In this document: in pieces, positions 1-8,588 of the stretch
Numbering within the stretch: the stretch's first letter is position 1
How the letters are laid out: each line of letters starts with the position of its first letter
Assembly: GCF_000613245.1 (NCBI RefSeq)
Contig: NZ_HG964938.1
Span: forward strand, 994,198 to 1,058,197
From: Mycobacterium asiaticum DSM 44297
Lineage (GTDB): Bacteria > Actinomycetota > Actinomycetes > Mycobacteriales > Mycobacteriaceae
Length of the DNA: 64,000 nt
Direction of reading: 5' to 3'
Notes under the pieces: generated by a model
What the model was told of the DNA's origin: nothing
Seen by the model: the letters and a program-made list of their open reading frames with translations, nothing else
Database searches by the model: none
Program-made: the position numbers and the translations under genes

Positions 1-2116
1 GGTAGCGACCGTCACCGATGAACAGTTCGCGGCGCGCGAGCTGGTGCGCGACTGGGCCCGCAGCGCGGCCGCGGGCGGGTCCGCGACGGTGGCGGTCCGC
101 GCCGTCGAGCAGGGCGACCCAGACGCGTGGCGCCCGGTGTTTTCCGGGTTGGCCGACCTGGGCCTGTTCGGGGTGGCCGTCGCGGAGGAGGCCGGCGGTG
201 CCGGCGGCAGCATCGAGGACCTGTGCGCCATGGTCGAGGAGGCGGCCAAGGCGCTGGTGCCCGGGCCGGTGGCGACCACCGCGTTGGCCGCGCTGGTTGT
301 CACCGACCCCGAATTGCTGGGCGCGTTGGCTTCCGGTGAACGGTTTGCCGGTCTCGCCCTCGAGGCCGACGTGCGGTTAGACGGGCAGGCGGCAAGTGGC
401 ACCGTGGCGTGGGCGCTCGGCGCCGCCGCCGGTGGTGTCCTGCTGGTGCCCGCCGAGGGGAAATGGCTGCTCGTCGACACGTCGGCCCAGGGAGTTGAGC
501 TGGAGCCGTTGCAGCCCGCGGACTTCTCGCGGCCGCTGGCTTCCGTGGCGCTGTCGTCGGCGCCGGTCACCGTTTTAGAGGCACCGGAGCGGCGGGTGCG
601 CGATCTGGCGGCGACTTTGCTGGCCGCCGAGGCTGCCGGCATCACCCGGTATTCGCTGGAGACCGCGGTGGCCTACGCCAAGGTGCGCGAGCAGTTCGGC
701 AAGCCGATCGGCAGTTTCCAGGCCATCAAGCACCTCTGCGCGGAGATGCTGTGTCGCGCCGAGCAGGCCGAAGTGGCCGCCGCCGACGCGGCCCGGGCCG
801 CCTCGGATCCCGATCCGCAGCAATTCGCCATCGCTGCCGCGCTGGCCGCGAGCATCGGTATCTCCGCGACGAAAGCCAACGTCAAAGACTGCATCCAGGT
901 GCTCGGCGGGATCGGTTGTACCTGGGAACACGACGCGCACCTGTATCTGCGCCGGGCCCACAGCATCGGCCGTTTCCTGGGCGGTCCCGAGCGCTGGCTG
1001 CGCCGGGTCGCCGCGCTGACCCAGCAGGGTGTCCGCCGGCAGTTGGGCATCGACCTGTCCGACGTCGAGGGATCCCGACCCGAGATCGCCGCCGCGGTCG
1101 CCAAGGTCGCCGAACTTCCGCAGGAGAAGCGACAGGTGGCGCTGGCCGAAGCCGGCCTGTTGGCACCGCACTGGCCGGCCCCCTATGGGCGCGGCGCGCT
1201 GCCCGCCGAGCAGCTGCTGATCGACCAGGAGATGGCCGCCGCCGGGGTGGTGCGGCCGGATCTGGTGATCGGCTGGTGGGCGGCGCCCACCCTGCTCGAG
1301 CACGGCACACCCGAACAGATCGAGCGCTTCGTGCCGGCCACCCTGCGCGGCGATTTCCTTTGGTGCCAACTGTTTTCCGAGCCGGGCGCCGGTTCGGACC
1401 TGGCGTCGCTGCGCACCAAAGCCGTGCGCGGTGACGGTGGCTGGCTGCTCACCGGGCAGAAGGTCTGGACGTCGGCCGCCCACAAGGCGGCCTGGGGTGT
1501 GTGCCTGGCCAGGACCGACCCGGACGCACCCAAGCACAAGGGCATCACGTACTTCCTGATCGACATGAAGTCGCCGGGCATCGAGATCCGGCCGCTGCGC
1601 GAGATCACCGGTGACTCGCTGTTCAACGAGGTGTTCCTGGACAACGTGTTCGTTCCCGACGACATGGTCGTCGGTGCGGTCAACGACGGGTGGCGGCTGG
1701 CCCGCACCACCCTGGCCAACGAACGCATCGCGATGGCCACCGGCACCGCGCTGGGCAACCCGATGGAAGAGCTGCTCAGGGTGCTCGCCGAGATCGACCT
1801 CGACGCCGCTCAACAGGATCGGCTGGCGGGGCTCATCCTGCTCACCCAGGCCGGGGCGCTGCTCGACCAGCGCATCGCGCAGCTGGCCGTGGGCGGCCGC
1901 GACCCTGGCGCGCAATCCAGTGTCCGCAAGCTCATCGGCGTGCGCTATCGACAGGCGCTCGCCGAATACATGATGGACGTCTCCGAAGGCGGCGGTCTGG
2001 TGCACAACCGGGCCGTGTACGACTTCCTCAACACCCGCTGCCTGACCATCGCCGGTGGGACGGAACAGATCCTGCTCACGGTCGCCGCCGAACGGCTGCT
2101 GGGGCTGCCGCGCTAG
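1..2116 (+). CDS. fadE34: Acyl-CoA dehydrogenase FadE34 (ChsE3), 5'-truncated by the window edge
   Basis: Flavin-dependent acyl-CoA dehydrogenase of cholesterol side-chain beta-oxidation; the M. tuberculosis orthologue (Rv3573c) acts on the five-carbon side-chain CoA ester. The reading frame is open from base 2 (VATVTDEQFAARELVR), matching the orthologue from its second residue, so only the first two bases of the start codon are missing. An internal ATG at 44 would lose conserved residues. Two acyl-CoA dehydrogenase-like halves are fused: the first carries YAKVREQFGKPIGSFQ and the second SEPGAGSDLASLRTKA, with a C-terminal TIAGGTEQILLTVAAERLLG. This two-in-one architecture is typical of FadE34. 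About 704 residues are visible, close to the usual 711. The neighbour upstream is expected to be kstR, outside the window. The gene ends 20 nt before palindrome A1. Confidence 0.95.
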   Translation, partial: VATVTDEQFAARELVRDWARSAAAGGSATVAVRAVEQGDPDAWRPVFSGLADLGLFGVAVAEEAGGAGGSIEDLCAMVEEAAKALVPGPVATTALAALVVTDPELLGALASGERFAGLALEADVRLDGQAASGTVAWALGAAAGGVLLVPAEGKWLLVDTSAQGVELEPLQPADFSRPLASVALSSAPVTVLEAPERRVRDLAATLLAAEAAGITRYSLETAVAYAKVREQFGKPIGSFQAIKHLCAEMLCRAEQAEVAAADAARAASDPDPQQFAIAAALAASIGISATKANVKDCIQVLGGIGCTWEHDAHLYLRRAHSIGRFLGGPERWLRRVAALTQQGVRRQLGIDLSDVEGSRPEIAAAVAKVAELPQEKRQVALAEAGLLAPHWPAPYGRGALPAEQLLIDQEMAAAGVVRPDLVIGWWAAPTLLEHGTPEQIERFVPATLRGDFLWCQLFSEPGAGSDLASLRTKAVRGDGGWLLTGQKVWTSAAHKAAWGVCLARTDPDAPKHKGITYFLIDMKSPGIEIRPLREITGDSLFNEVFLDNVFVPDDMVVGAVNDGWRLARTTLANERIAMATGTALGNPMEELLRVLAEIDLDAAQQDRLAGLILLTQAGALLDQRIAQLAVGGRDPGAQSSVRKLIGVRYRQALAEYMMDVSEGGGLVHNRAVYDFLNTRCLTIAGGTEQILLTVAAERLLGLPR

Positions 2117-2136
2117 GTTCTGCGACCCCGTTTCGC

Positions 2137-2193
2137 CGAGGCTGAAAATCTGCGGGTCCCTACTCGCACTTTCACTGCAGATTTTCAGTGTCG
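2137..2193. repeat. Palindromic element A1 (upstream of DUF559 gene 1)
   Basis: A 57-nt imperfect palindrome with 17-nt arms at 2137-2153 and 2177-2193 (15 of 17 paired, including a perfect CTGAAAATCTGC / GCAGATTTTCAG core) around a 23-nt loop. It matches element A2 at 3104-3160 at about 47 of 57 positions, in the same orientation and with the same loop length. It begins 20 nt after the fadE34 stop. Confidence 0.85.
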
Positions 2194-2228
2194 ATGGGTT
2201 GTCGGCCCGTCCCGCCAGGATGAGGGCC

Positions 2229-3098
2229 ATGGTCTTTCGAGGCAATGAAGCACTGCAGCGGGCGGAAGTGACGCGGCATGAACTGCGACGCTGGTACCGG
2301 CCCGTTTTTCCCGGCGTGTATGTGGCTGCGGGGCAGCAACTTTCCCTGCGGGATAGAACAGAGGCGGCGTGGCTGTGGTCGCAGCGACGCGGGGTGGTCG
2401 CGGGACTCGCCGCATCGGCCCTCCACGGTGCCCAATGGGTCGACGCCACCGCGCCCATCGAACTGATTTGCTCGAACACACACCCGCCGCAGGGCATCGT
2501 CGCGAGCAAGCAGACGTTGACCGACGGTGAAATCGCTCGTGTCGCGGGCCTCCCGGTAACCAGCCTGGTGCGAACGGCATACGACTTGGGGCGGCAGCTT
2601 CCTCGCAACCAGGCTGTGGCGCGGTTGGACGCGCTGATGCGTGCCACCCCCTTCTGTACCGAGGCCGTGCTGCAAATGGCCCAGCGGCACCCGGCTGCGC
2701 GCGGTATCCGCTCGCTGCGGGCGGCGTTGCAACTGGTGGACCCCGGCGCCGCGTCGCCCAGGGAGTCGGGTCTGCGACTGTTGCTGATCGATGCGGGCTT
2801 CCCCACTCCACGGACCCAAATCCCGATCGTCGTCAACTACCACACGCTGGCCGTGCTGGACATGGGCTGGACGGAGTTCGGTGTGGCCGTCGAATACGAC
2901 GGTGACCACCATCGCGCTGATCGCACTCAGTACGTCAGGGATCAGCGGCGGCTACGCAAGCTCGAGCAACTTGGTTGGATCGTCATCCGCGTGATCGCCG
3001 AGGACCGGCCAGAGCACGTCGTCGAACGCGTCAACGAGGCACTTGTCGCGAGGGGCTGGTGGCCGGGTGATACGACGACGCGCCCGCTGGCGGGGTAG
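2229..3098 (+). CDS. DUF559/AbiEi-like protein, paralogue 1
   Basis: A 289-residue protein of a mycobacterial family with an AbiEi-like N-terminal region (RWYRPVFPGVY, AAWLWSQRRGVVAGLAASA) and a C-terminal DUF559 / very-short-patch-repair nuclease-like region (LDMGWTEFGVAVEYDG, QLGWIVIRVIAED). The acidic residues and the E-Y-D-G strand fit a PD-(D/E)XK-like fold; nuclease activity is inference. ATG 2229 was chosen because MVFRGNEAL aligns with the starts of the two other paralogues here (40935 and 59752); ATG 2220 is an in-frame alternative. The gene lies between palindromes A1 and A2 and has no counterpart that I recall between fadE34 and Rv3572 in M. tuberculosis. It may be a mobile or selfish cassette, or a toxin-antitoxin-like regulator. 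The function is unknown. Confidence 0.8.
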   Translation: MVFRGNEALQRAEVTRHELRRWYRPVFPGVYVAAGQQLSLRDRTEAAWLWSQRRGVVAGLAASALHGAQWVDATAPIELICSNTHPPQGIVASKQTLTDGEIARVAGLPVTSLVRTAYDLGRQLPRNQAVARLDALMRATPFCTEAVLQMAQRHPAARGIRSLRAALQLVDPGAASPRESGLRLLLIDAGFPTPRTQIPIVVNYHTLAVLDMGWTEFGVAVEYDGDHHRADRTQYVRDQRRLRKLEQLGWIVIRVIAEDRPEHVVERVNEALVARGWWPGDTTTRPLAG

Positions 3099-3103
3099 CG
3101 CGC

Positions 3104-3160
3104 CGAGACTGAATATCTGCAGTCTCCCACTCGCACTTTCGCTGCAGATTTTCAATCTCG
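3104..3160. repeat. Palindromic element A2 (downstream of DUF559 gene 1)
   Basis: A 57-nt imperfect palindrome with arms 3104-3120 and 3144-3160 (15 of 17 pairs) and a 23-nt loop containing CACTCGCACTTTC, shared with A1. It begins 5 nt after the stop codon of the DUF559 gene. It is a direct repeat of A1, so the gene is bracketed. Confidence 0.85.
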
Positions 3161-3188
3161 ATGGGGCGCAGCCGCACCCGCTCGAACC

Positions 3189-3719
3189 CTAGGTGATCTG
3201 CGTCTGTGCGCAGGTGCTGGGCGAGGTCAGGTTCACGCCCGAGTAGACCACCTGCATGTGGGTGCACACGAACACCATCGCGTTGCCCATCGGCTGGCCC
3301 GTCGACCAACTTGTCGAGTTGATGACGCCGGTGGTCTGATACTTATCCGGCGGGCCTTCGCCGAAGTACTGGGTGGTGATGGTGTCGGTCCCGCCCTCTT
3401 TGAACACCCGCTCGAACTGGCTGGTGGCGTGCGCGTCCAGGTAGGCCAGCCGATTGTTGGACCGGATCTCGGTGGTTTGCCGCGCCCACAGTCCGGGCGG
3501 GAAGCCGGCCGGGCCGTCGGGCGTGCGCAGGTTGGCCCCCGCGACGAAGTCACAGGTGCCGCCGCCGTGGCAGTTGACGTAGGAGTGAGTCTCGAGCTGG
3601 TTCGCCTCGTCCACCGGGAACAGCGTGGTGGCCATGTTGTCACCGGCGGCCGCGGTGGGGTTGGGAACGAACGCGACCATGAGTCCGACCAGCGCGAGAC
3701 CCGGTACCAGCCGTTTCAT
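3189..3719 (-). CDS. Secreted conserved mycobacterial protein (Rv3572-like)
   Basis: A 176-residue protein, the same length as M. tuberculosis Rv3572, which occupies the same position next to kshB. The N-terminus has a Sec-type signal: MKR, then a hydrophobic stretch LVPGLALVGLMVAFV, and an Ala-rich probable cleavage site near residues 23-25 (TAAAG). The mature part contains four cysteines (NCHGGGTCDF and two near the C-terminus), suggesting two disulfides in an exported protein. No enzymatic motif is visible and the function is unknown. It starts 33 nt downstream of the kshB stop on the same strand, so it is probably cotranscribed with kshB from the KstR-controlled promoter region at 4842-4988. 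Confidence 0.75.
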   Translation of the reverse strand: MKRLVPGLALVGLMVAFVPNPTAAAGDNMATTLFPVDEANQLETHSYVNCHGGGTCDFVAGANLRTPDGPAGFPPGLWARQTTEIRSNNRLAYLDAHATSQFERVFKEGGTDTITTQYFGEGPPDKYQTTGVINSTSWSTGQPMGNAMVFVCTHMQVVYSGVNLTSPSTCAQTQIT

Positions 3720-3752
3720 CCTGTTGTCCCTTCCCGGGTGACTCCCTGTGCC

Positions 3753-4841
3753 CTACTCGTCGTAGGTCACTTCTACCGAATCAGATTCCGGATGAGATTG
3801 ACAGGCCAAAATTAGCCCCTCGTCGAGGTCCTCTTGCTCCAGCACGTCGTTGACCTCCATCGAGACTTTGCCGCTGCGCAGGGTGCAGGCGCACGCGCCG
3901 CAGTGGCCCTCCCGGCAGGAGAAGGGGGCGTCGAGGCCCTTGGCCAGCAGCACATCGAGCAGCTTGGCGCTGCGCGGCCAGGAGACGGTGTGGGTTTCCC
4001 CATCCAGTTCCACCACCGCGGTGGCCGGTGGCTCGTCACCCGTCTGCTCGACCTTGACCGCCGCGAACGGGTCCGACTCCAGCGACTTGAACACCTCGAT
4101 ATGTATCTGGCCGGTCGGCACTTTGAGGGCTTCCAGGGCTTGGCGCGCCGCCTCCATGAACGGCCCCGGCCCGCAGATGTAGGCGGGCCGGTCGCTGAAC
4201 GGCCCGGCCAGCTTGGCCAAGGCAGCCGCGCTGGGCAGTCCCTGCAGCGATTCCAGCCAGTGCACCACGGTCAGCCGGTCCGGATACTTGGTCGCCAGCT
4301 CCCGCAGCGCGTCACGGAAGATCACCGAGCGGTCGTCGCGGTTGGCGTAGACGAGCGTCACCTGCCCGCTGCCTTCGATCAGCGCCGACTTACAGATCGA
4401 CATGATCGGGGTGATCCCACTGCCGGCCGCCAGCAACAGGAAATCGTCGTCGAGCGTCTTGGGTACGAAGGTGCCCGACGGGGCCAGCACGTGGATTCGC
4501 ATGCCCTGGTGCGCGTTGTCGCACAGCCAATTGGACCCGTACCCGTCCGCGGTCCGCTTGACGGTGACGGTCAGCGCCTCGTCGGTGTACGGCGAGCTGC
4601 ACAGCGAGTAGCACCGGGCGACCGAGCCGGTGCGGTCGCTGGGGATGCGCAGCGTCAAGAACTGGCCGGGCGCATAGCGCAACCGGCCCGGCGGGAGCTC
4701 CGGGTCTCCGGCGCCGTCCGGGACGGTGAACACCAGCGACCGCGCGTCGTCGGTTTCGGCGACCACCTCGGCGATCTGCAGCTCCAGGACGTGGTCGCCG
4801 AGCGGCTCGTCGGGGACGCCGCCGGAATTGTCCGCTGTCAC
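3753..4841 (-). CDS. kshB: KshB, reductase of 3-ketosteroid 9-alpha-hydroxylase
   Basis: Electron-transfer component of the Rieske-type 3-ketosteroid 9-alpha-hydroxylase that, with KshA (not in this window), opens steroid ring B together with KstD. The 362 residues follow the family order. An FAD-binding ferredoxin-reductase domain comes first (RCYSLCSSPYT, residues about 80-90), then an NAD-binding domain (LLLAAGSGITPIMSI and ICGPGPFM). A C-terminal plant-type 2Fe-2S domain has ligands in CREGHCGACAC and a distal C in ILACQSHPES. The start is GTG at 4841, placed by alignment to DEPLGDHVLELQIAEVV; upstream GGAAGGGCAGG can serve as ribosome site. It is divergent from hsaA, with two KstR-type palindromes in between. 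Confidence 0.95.
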   Translation of the reverse strand: MTADNSGGVPDEPLGDHVLELQIAEVVAETDDARSLVFTVPDGAGDPELPPGRLRYAPGQFLTLRIPSDRTGSVARCYSLCSSPYTDEALTVTVKRTADGYGSNWLCDNAHQGMRIHVLAPSGTFVPKTLDDDFLLLAAGSGITPIMSICKSALIEGSGQVTLVYANRDDRSVIFRDALRELATKYPDRLTVVHWLESLQGLPSAAALAKLAGPFSDRPAYICGPGPFMEAARQALEALKVPTGQIHIEVFKSLESDPFAAVKVEQTGDEPPATAVVELDGETHTVSWPRSAKLLDVLLAKGLDAPFSCREGHCGACACTLRSGKVSMEVNDVLEQEDLDEGLILACQSHPESDSVEVTYDE

Positions 4842-4866
4842 GACCTGCCCTTCCTCTCTGCTGAAC

Positions 4867-4880
4867 TAGAACATGTTATA
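4867..4880. promoter_or_regulatory. KstR operator (kshB-proximal)
   Basis: TAGAACATGTTATA fits the published KstR consensus TnnAACnnGTTnnA at every fixed position. It lies 26 nt upstream of the kshB start codon (on the minus strand), suiting TetR-type repression of kshB that is relieved by a cholesterol-derived CoA ester. Confidence 0.88.
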
Positions 4881-4934
4881 GAAAACCCGTTTGGTACCGC
4901 TACCAGCCGCAGGAACACCCTGCTCGACACAAAT

Positions 4935-4948
4935 CGGAACGTGTTCTA
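4935..4948. promoter_or_regulatory. KstR operator (hsaA-proximal)
   Basis: CGGAACGTGTTCTA contains the AACnnGTT core with one departure from TnnAACnnGTTnnA (first base C). It is 41 nt before the hsaA start codon. Together with the site at 4867 it gives each divergent gene its own box. Confidence 0.85.
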
Positions 4949-4988
4949 GTCTTTTCTCTATGTCCGCTCTCCCAGGAGGCAAACGTAA

Positions 4989-6173
4989 GTGACGTCCATT
5001 CAACAGCGTGACGCGCAGTCGGTCCTCACTGCCATCGACGATCTGCTGCCACGGATTCGGGAGCGCGCCCAGGCGACGGAAGACCGGCGCCGGTTGCTCG
5101 ACGAGACGGTCCAGGAACTGGACGAGGTTGGTTTCTTCACCCTGCTGCAGCCCGAGCAGTGGGGCGGGCTGCAATGCGACCCGGCACTGTTCTACGAGGC
5201 GACCCGGCGGCTGGCCAGCGCGTGCGGCTCCACCGGCTGGGTCAGCTCCATCATCGGCGTGCACAACTGGCATCTGGCGTTGTTCGACCAGCAGGCGCAG
5301 GAAGAGGTCTGGGGCGAGGACCCAAGGACGCGGATCTCGTCGTCGTATGCCCCGATGGGTGCCGGCGTCGTGGTCGACGGCGGCTACCTGGTCAACGGCT
5401 CGTGGAACTGGTCATCGGGGTGTGACCACGCGTCCTGGGCGTTCCTGGGCGGACCGGTCATCAAGGACGGCCGGCCGGTCGACTTCGGCAGTTTTCTGAT
5501 CCCGCGCAGCGAGTACCGCATCGACGACGTCTGGCACGTGGTGGGGCTGCGGGGCACCGGCAGCAACACGATCGTGGTCAAGGACGTGTTCGTGCCCCGG
5601 CACCGGTTCCTGTCCTACAAGGCGATGAACGACGGCACCGCCGGCGGATATCAGACCAACACCGCGCCGGTCTACAAGATGCCCTGGGGCACAATGCATC
5701 CCACCACTATCTCGGCGCCCATCGTCGGGATGGCCTACGGCGCCTACCAGGCGCACGTCGAGCATCAGGGCAAGCGGGTGCGCGCGGCGTTCGCCGGCGA
5801 GAAGGCCAAGGACGACCCGTTCGCCAAGGTGCGCATAGCTGAAGCGGCCAGTGACATCGACGCGGCGTGGCGGCAGTTGAGCGGCAACGTCGCCGACGAG
5901 TACGCGCTGCTGTCCGCCGGCAAGGAGATCCCGTTCGACCTGCGCGCCCGTGCCCGTCGTGACCAGGTGCGCGCGACCGGGCGGGCGATCGCGTCGATCG
6001 ACCGGCTCTTCGAAGCGTCCGGCGCCACTGCCCTGGGCAACGATCAACCGGTGCAACGCTTCTGGCGCGACGCGCACGCCGGCCGGGTGCACGCGGCGAA
6101 CGACCCCGAGCGGGCCTACCAGATCTTCGGGAACCACGAGTTCGGGTTGCCGCCCGGCGACACGATGGTATGA
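4989..6173 (+). CDS. hsaA: HsaA, flavin-dependent 3-HSA hydroxylase (oxygenase)
   Basis: Oxygenase of the two-component monooxygenase HsaAB, which hydroxylates the phenolic seco-steroid 3-HSA to the catechol 3,4-DHSA. The 394 residues are the family length, and the sequence is nearly collinear with M. tuberculosis HsaA, including GSTGWVSSIIGVHNWHL, SYAPMGAGVVVDGGY and the C-terminus IFGNHEFGLPPGDTMV. The fold is that of acyl-CoA-dehydrogenase-like group D flavin monooxygenases. The start is GTG at 4989, preceded by a strong AGGAGG at 4974-4979. First gene of the hsaADCB operon; its TGA overlaps the hsaD ATG (ATGA). Confidence 0.96.
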   Translation: MTSIQQRDAQSVLTAIDDLLPRIRERAQATEDRRRLLDETVQELDEVGFFTLLQPEQWGGLQCDPALFYEATRRLASACGSTGWVSSIIGVHNWHLALFDQQAQEEVWGEDPRTRISSSYAPMGAGVVVDGGYLVNGSWNWSSGCDHASWAFLGGPVIKDGRPVDFGSFLIPRSEYRIDDVWHVVGLRGTGSNTIVVKDVFVPRHRFLSYKAMNDGTAGGYQTNTAPVYKMPWGTMHPTTISAPIVGMAYGAYQAHVEHQGKRVRAAFAGEKAKDDPFAKVRIAEAASDIDAAWRQLSGNVADEYALLSAGKEIPFDLRARARRDQVRATGRAIASIDRLFEASGATALGNDQPVQRFWRDAHAGRVHAANDPERAYQIFGNHEFGLPPGDTMV

Positions 6174-7045
6174 CCGCGACCGAAGAGATAACGTTCGAGT
6201 CCACCTCGCGTTACGCGGAGGTCGACGTCGACGGGCCGCTGAAGCTGCACTACCACGAGGCCGGGATCGGCAATGCGCCGACGGTGGTGTTGTTGCACGG
6301 CGGCGGGCCCGGCGCGTCGAGCTGGACGAATTTCTCCCGCAACATCGCGGTACTGGCCAAGCACTTTCACGTGCTGGCCGTCGATCAGCCCGGCTACGGG
6401 CACTCCGACAAACGCGCCGAGCACGGGCAGTTCAACCGCTACGCGGCCAGGGCGCTCAAGGGACTGTTCGACCAACTTGGGCTGGGACGTGTTCCGCTGG
6501 TGGGTAATTCGCTGGGCGGGGGCACCGCAGTGCGCTTCGCGCTGGACTATCCCGAACTGGCCGGGCGCCTGGTGCTGATGGGTCCGGGCGGTCTGAGTGT
6601 CAACCTGTTCGCACCCGACCCGACCGAGGGCGTCAAGCGGCTGGGCAAGTTCTCCATGGAGCCCACCCGGGATAACCTCGAGGCGTTCCTGCGGGTGATG
6701 GTCTACGACCAGAAGCTGATCACCCCGGAATTGATCGACCAGCGGTTCGAGCTGGCCAGTACGCCGGAATCGCTGACCGCGACCCGTGCGATGGGAATGT
6801 CGTTCTCCGGAGCCGACTTCGAGCTCGGCATGATGTGGCGCGAGGTGTACAAGCTGCGCCAGCCGGTGCTACTGATCTGGGGCCGGGAAGACCGGGTCAA
6901 CCCGCTCGATGGCGCGCTGGTGGCGCTGAAGACCATCCCGCGAGCTCAATTGCACGTTTTCGGGCAGTGTGGACATTGGGCCCAGGTCGAGAAGTTCGAC
7001 GAGTTCAACAAACTCACGATTGATTTCTTAGGAGGTGCGAGATGA
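6170..7045 (+). CDS. hsaD: HsaD, meta-cleavage product (4,9-DSHA) hydrolase
   Basis: Alpha/beta hydrolase that cleaves the C-C bond of the ring A meta-cleavage product to give HIP (DOHNAA) and 2-hydroxyhexa-2,4-dienoate. It has 291 residues, identical in length to the M. tuberculosis enzyme. The catalytic triad is present at the same positions: nucleophile Ser114 in GNSLGGG, Asp241 in GREDRVNP and His269 in GQCGHW. The oxyanion region LLHGGGPGASSW (residues 41-52) is conserved. Translationally coupled on both sides by 4-nt ATGA overlaps with hsaA and hsaC. Confidence 0.97.
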   Translation: MTATEEITFESTSRYAEVDVDGPLKLHYHEAGIGNAPTVVLLHGGGPGASSWTNFSRNIAVLAKHFHVLAVDQPGYGHSDKRAEHGQFNRYAARALKGLFDQLGLGRVPLVGNSLGGGTAVRFALDYPELAGRLVLMGPGGLSVNLFAPDPTEGVKRLGKFSMEPTRDNLEAFLRVMVYDQKLITPELIDQRFELASTPESLTATRAMGMSFSGADFELGMMWREVYKLRQPVLLIWGREDRVNPLDGALVALKTIPRAQLHVFGQCGHWAQVEKFDEFNKLTIDFLGGAR

Positions 7046-7944
7046 GCATCCGGTCACTGGGCTATCTGCGCATCGAGGCCACCGATATGGCGGCGTGGCG
7101 CGAGTACGGCCTGAAGGTCCTCGGCATGGTCGAGGGCAAGGGGAACACCGAAGGTGCGCTGTACTTGCGGATGGACGACTTCCCGGCCCGTCTGGTGATT
7201 GTGCCCGGCGAACACGACCGGCTCGCCGAGGCCGGCTGGGAATGCGCGAACGCCGAAGGACTGCAGGAGATCCGGAATCGGCTGGACGTCGAGGGGACGC
7301 CGTACAAAGAGGCGACCGCGGCCGAACTCGCCGACCGCAGGGTCGATGAGATGATCCGGTTCTCCGACCCGTCGGGTAACTGCCTGGAGGTCTTCCACGG
7401 CGCCGCGCTGGAGCACCGGCGGGTGGTCAGCCCGTACGGCCATAAATTCGTCACCGGTGAGCAGGGGCTGGGCCATGTGGTGTTGTCCACCAAGGACGAC
7501 GCCGAATCGCTGCACTTCTACCGCGATGTGCTCGGCTTCAAGCTTCGGGACTCCATGCGACTGCCCCCGCAGATCGTGGGCCGGCCCGCCGATGGGGCAC
7601 CGGCCTGGCTTCGCTTCTTCGGCTGCAACCCGCGTCATCACAGCCTGGCCTTCATGCCGGCCCCGACCCCGTCGGGCATCGTGCACCTGATGGTCGAAGT
7701 GGAGAACGCCGACGACGTCGGGCTGTGCCTGGACCGGGCACTACGCAAGAAGGTGAAGATGTCGGCCACCCTGGGCCGGCACGTCAACGACCTGATGCTG
7801 TCCTTCTACATGAAGACGCCGAGCGGTTTTGACATCGAATTCGGTTGCGAAGGAAGACAAGTCGCCGACGATGACTGGATCGCCCGCGAGAGCACCGCGG
7901 TGAGCCTGTGGGGCCACGACTTCTCGGTCGGCTTCAAGAGCTAG
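7042..7944 (+). CDS. hsaC: HsaC, extradiol (3,4-DHSA) dioxygenase
   Basis: Iron(II)-dependent type I extradiol dioxygenase that opens the catechol ring A of 3,4-DHSA. It has 300 residues with two vicinal-oxygen-chelate repeats (about 1-125 and 140-290). The Fe ligands His145 (GLGHVVLS), His215 (GIVHLMVEV) and Glu266 (GFDIEFGCEG) fall at the positions known for M. tuberculosis HsaC. A Shine-Dalgarno-like GGAGG lies inside the end of hsaD (7031-7035). Its stop is 2 nt from the hsaB start. Confidence 0.97.
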   Translation: MSIRSLGYLRIEATDMAAWREYGLKVLGMVEGKGNTEGALYLRMDDFPARLVIVPGEHDRLAEAGWECANAEGLQEIRNRLDVEGTPYKEATAAELADRRVDEMIRFSDPSGNCLEVFHGAALEHRRVVSPYGHKFVTGEQGLGHVVLSTKDDAESLHFYRDVLGFKLRDSMRLPPQIVGRPADGAPAWLRFFGCNPRHHSLAFMPAPTPSGIVHLMVEVENADDVGLCLDRALRKKVKMSATLGRHVNDLMLSFYMKTPSGFDIEFGCEGRQVADDDWIARESTAVSLWGHDFSVGFKS

Positions 7945-7946
7945 CC

Positions 7947-8588
7947 ATGAATGCTGCGCCGATCGACCCGCGCGCGTTCCGTAGCGTGCTGGGCCAGTTC
8001 TGCACGGGCATCACCATCATCACCACCGTGCACGACGACGTACCGATCGGTTTCGCCTGCCAGTCGTTCGCCGCGCTGTCGCTGGACCCGCCGCTGGTGC
8101 TGTTCTGCCCGACCAAGGTGTCGCGGTCCTGGCAGGCAATCGAGGCCAGCGGTCGGTTCTGCGTCAACGTGCTGACCGAAAGCCAGAAACACGTCTCGGC
8201 GCGCTTTGGTTCAAAGGAGCCCGACAAGTTCGCCGGAATCGATTGGCATGCATCGGAACTCGGTTCGCCGATCATCGAGGGATCATTGGCATACATTGAC
8301 TGCACTGTCGCGTCCGTGCACGACGGCGGCGACCACTTCGTGGTCTTCGGTGCGGTCAGTTCGCTGTCCGAGGTGCCGAAGATCAAGCCGCGTCCGTTGC
8401 TGTTCTACCGCGGCGAATACACCGGCATCGAACCGGACAAGACCACCCCGCCCAATGGCGCGACGACCTGGAAGCCTTCCTCACCACGACCACCCAGGAC
8501 ACCTGGCTCTAGCGAGCCTGATGTAAACAATTTCGACAAGGCATCAGGGCGTCGGAAAATGTCCAATACTTTGACTTTTGTCGTTTAA
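7947..8588 (+). CDS. hsaB: HsaB, flavin reductase of the 3-HSA hydroxylase, with C-terminal frameshift
   Basis: NADH:FMN reductase that supplies reduced flavin to HsaA. ATG 7947 gives MNAAPIDPRAFRSVLGQFCTGIT, matching the family start, and residues up to about IEPDKTTP match M. tuberculosis HsaB. After base about 8450 the reading frame changes: the conserved ending (QWRDDLEAFLTTTTQDTWL, stop TAG 8510-8512) is intact but lies in the -1 frame, as if one base were missing in ACCACCCCGCCCAATGG. In the given sequence translation instead runs on to 8588 with an unrelated tail, giving 213 residues rather than about 187. The flavin-reductase core is complete, so the protein could still work. It may be an assembly error or a real deletion. 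Confidence 0.88.
   Translation: MNAAPIDPRAFRSVLGQFCTGITIITTVHDDVPIGFACQSFAALSLDPPLVLFCPTKVSRSWQAIEASGRFCVNVLTESQKHVSARFGSKEPDKFAGIDWHASELGSPIIEGSLAYIDCTVASVHDGGDHFVVFGAVSSLSEVPKIKPRPLLFYRGEYTGIEPDKTTPPNGATTWKPSSPRPPRTPGSSEPDVNNFDKASGRRKMSNTLTFVV

Noticed and set aside
575..2836. A 753-residue open frame on the minus strand across fadE34 and the first DUF559 gene
   Set aside because: Composition-driven shadow in GC-rich DNA; the plus strand holds two well-conserved proteins and the antisense product has no recognisable motif.
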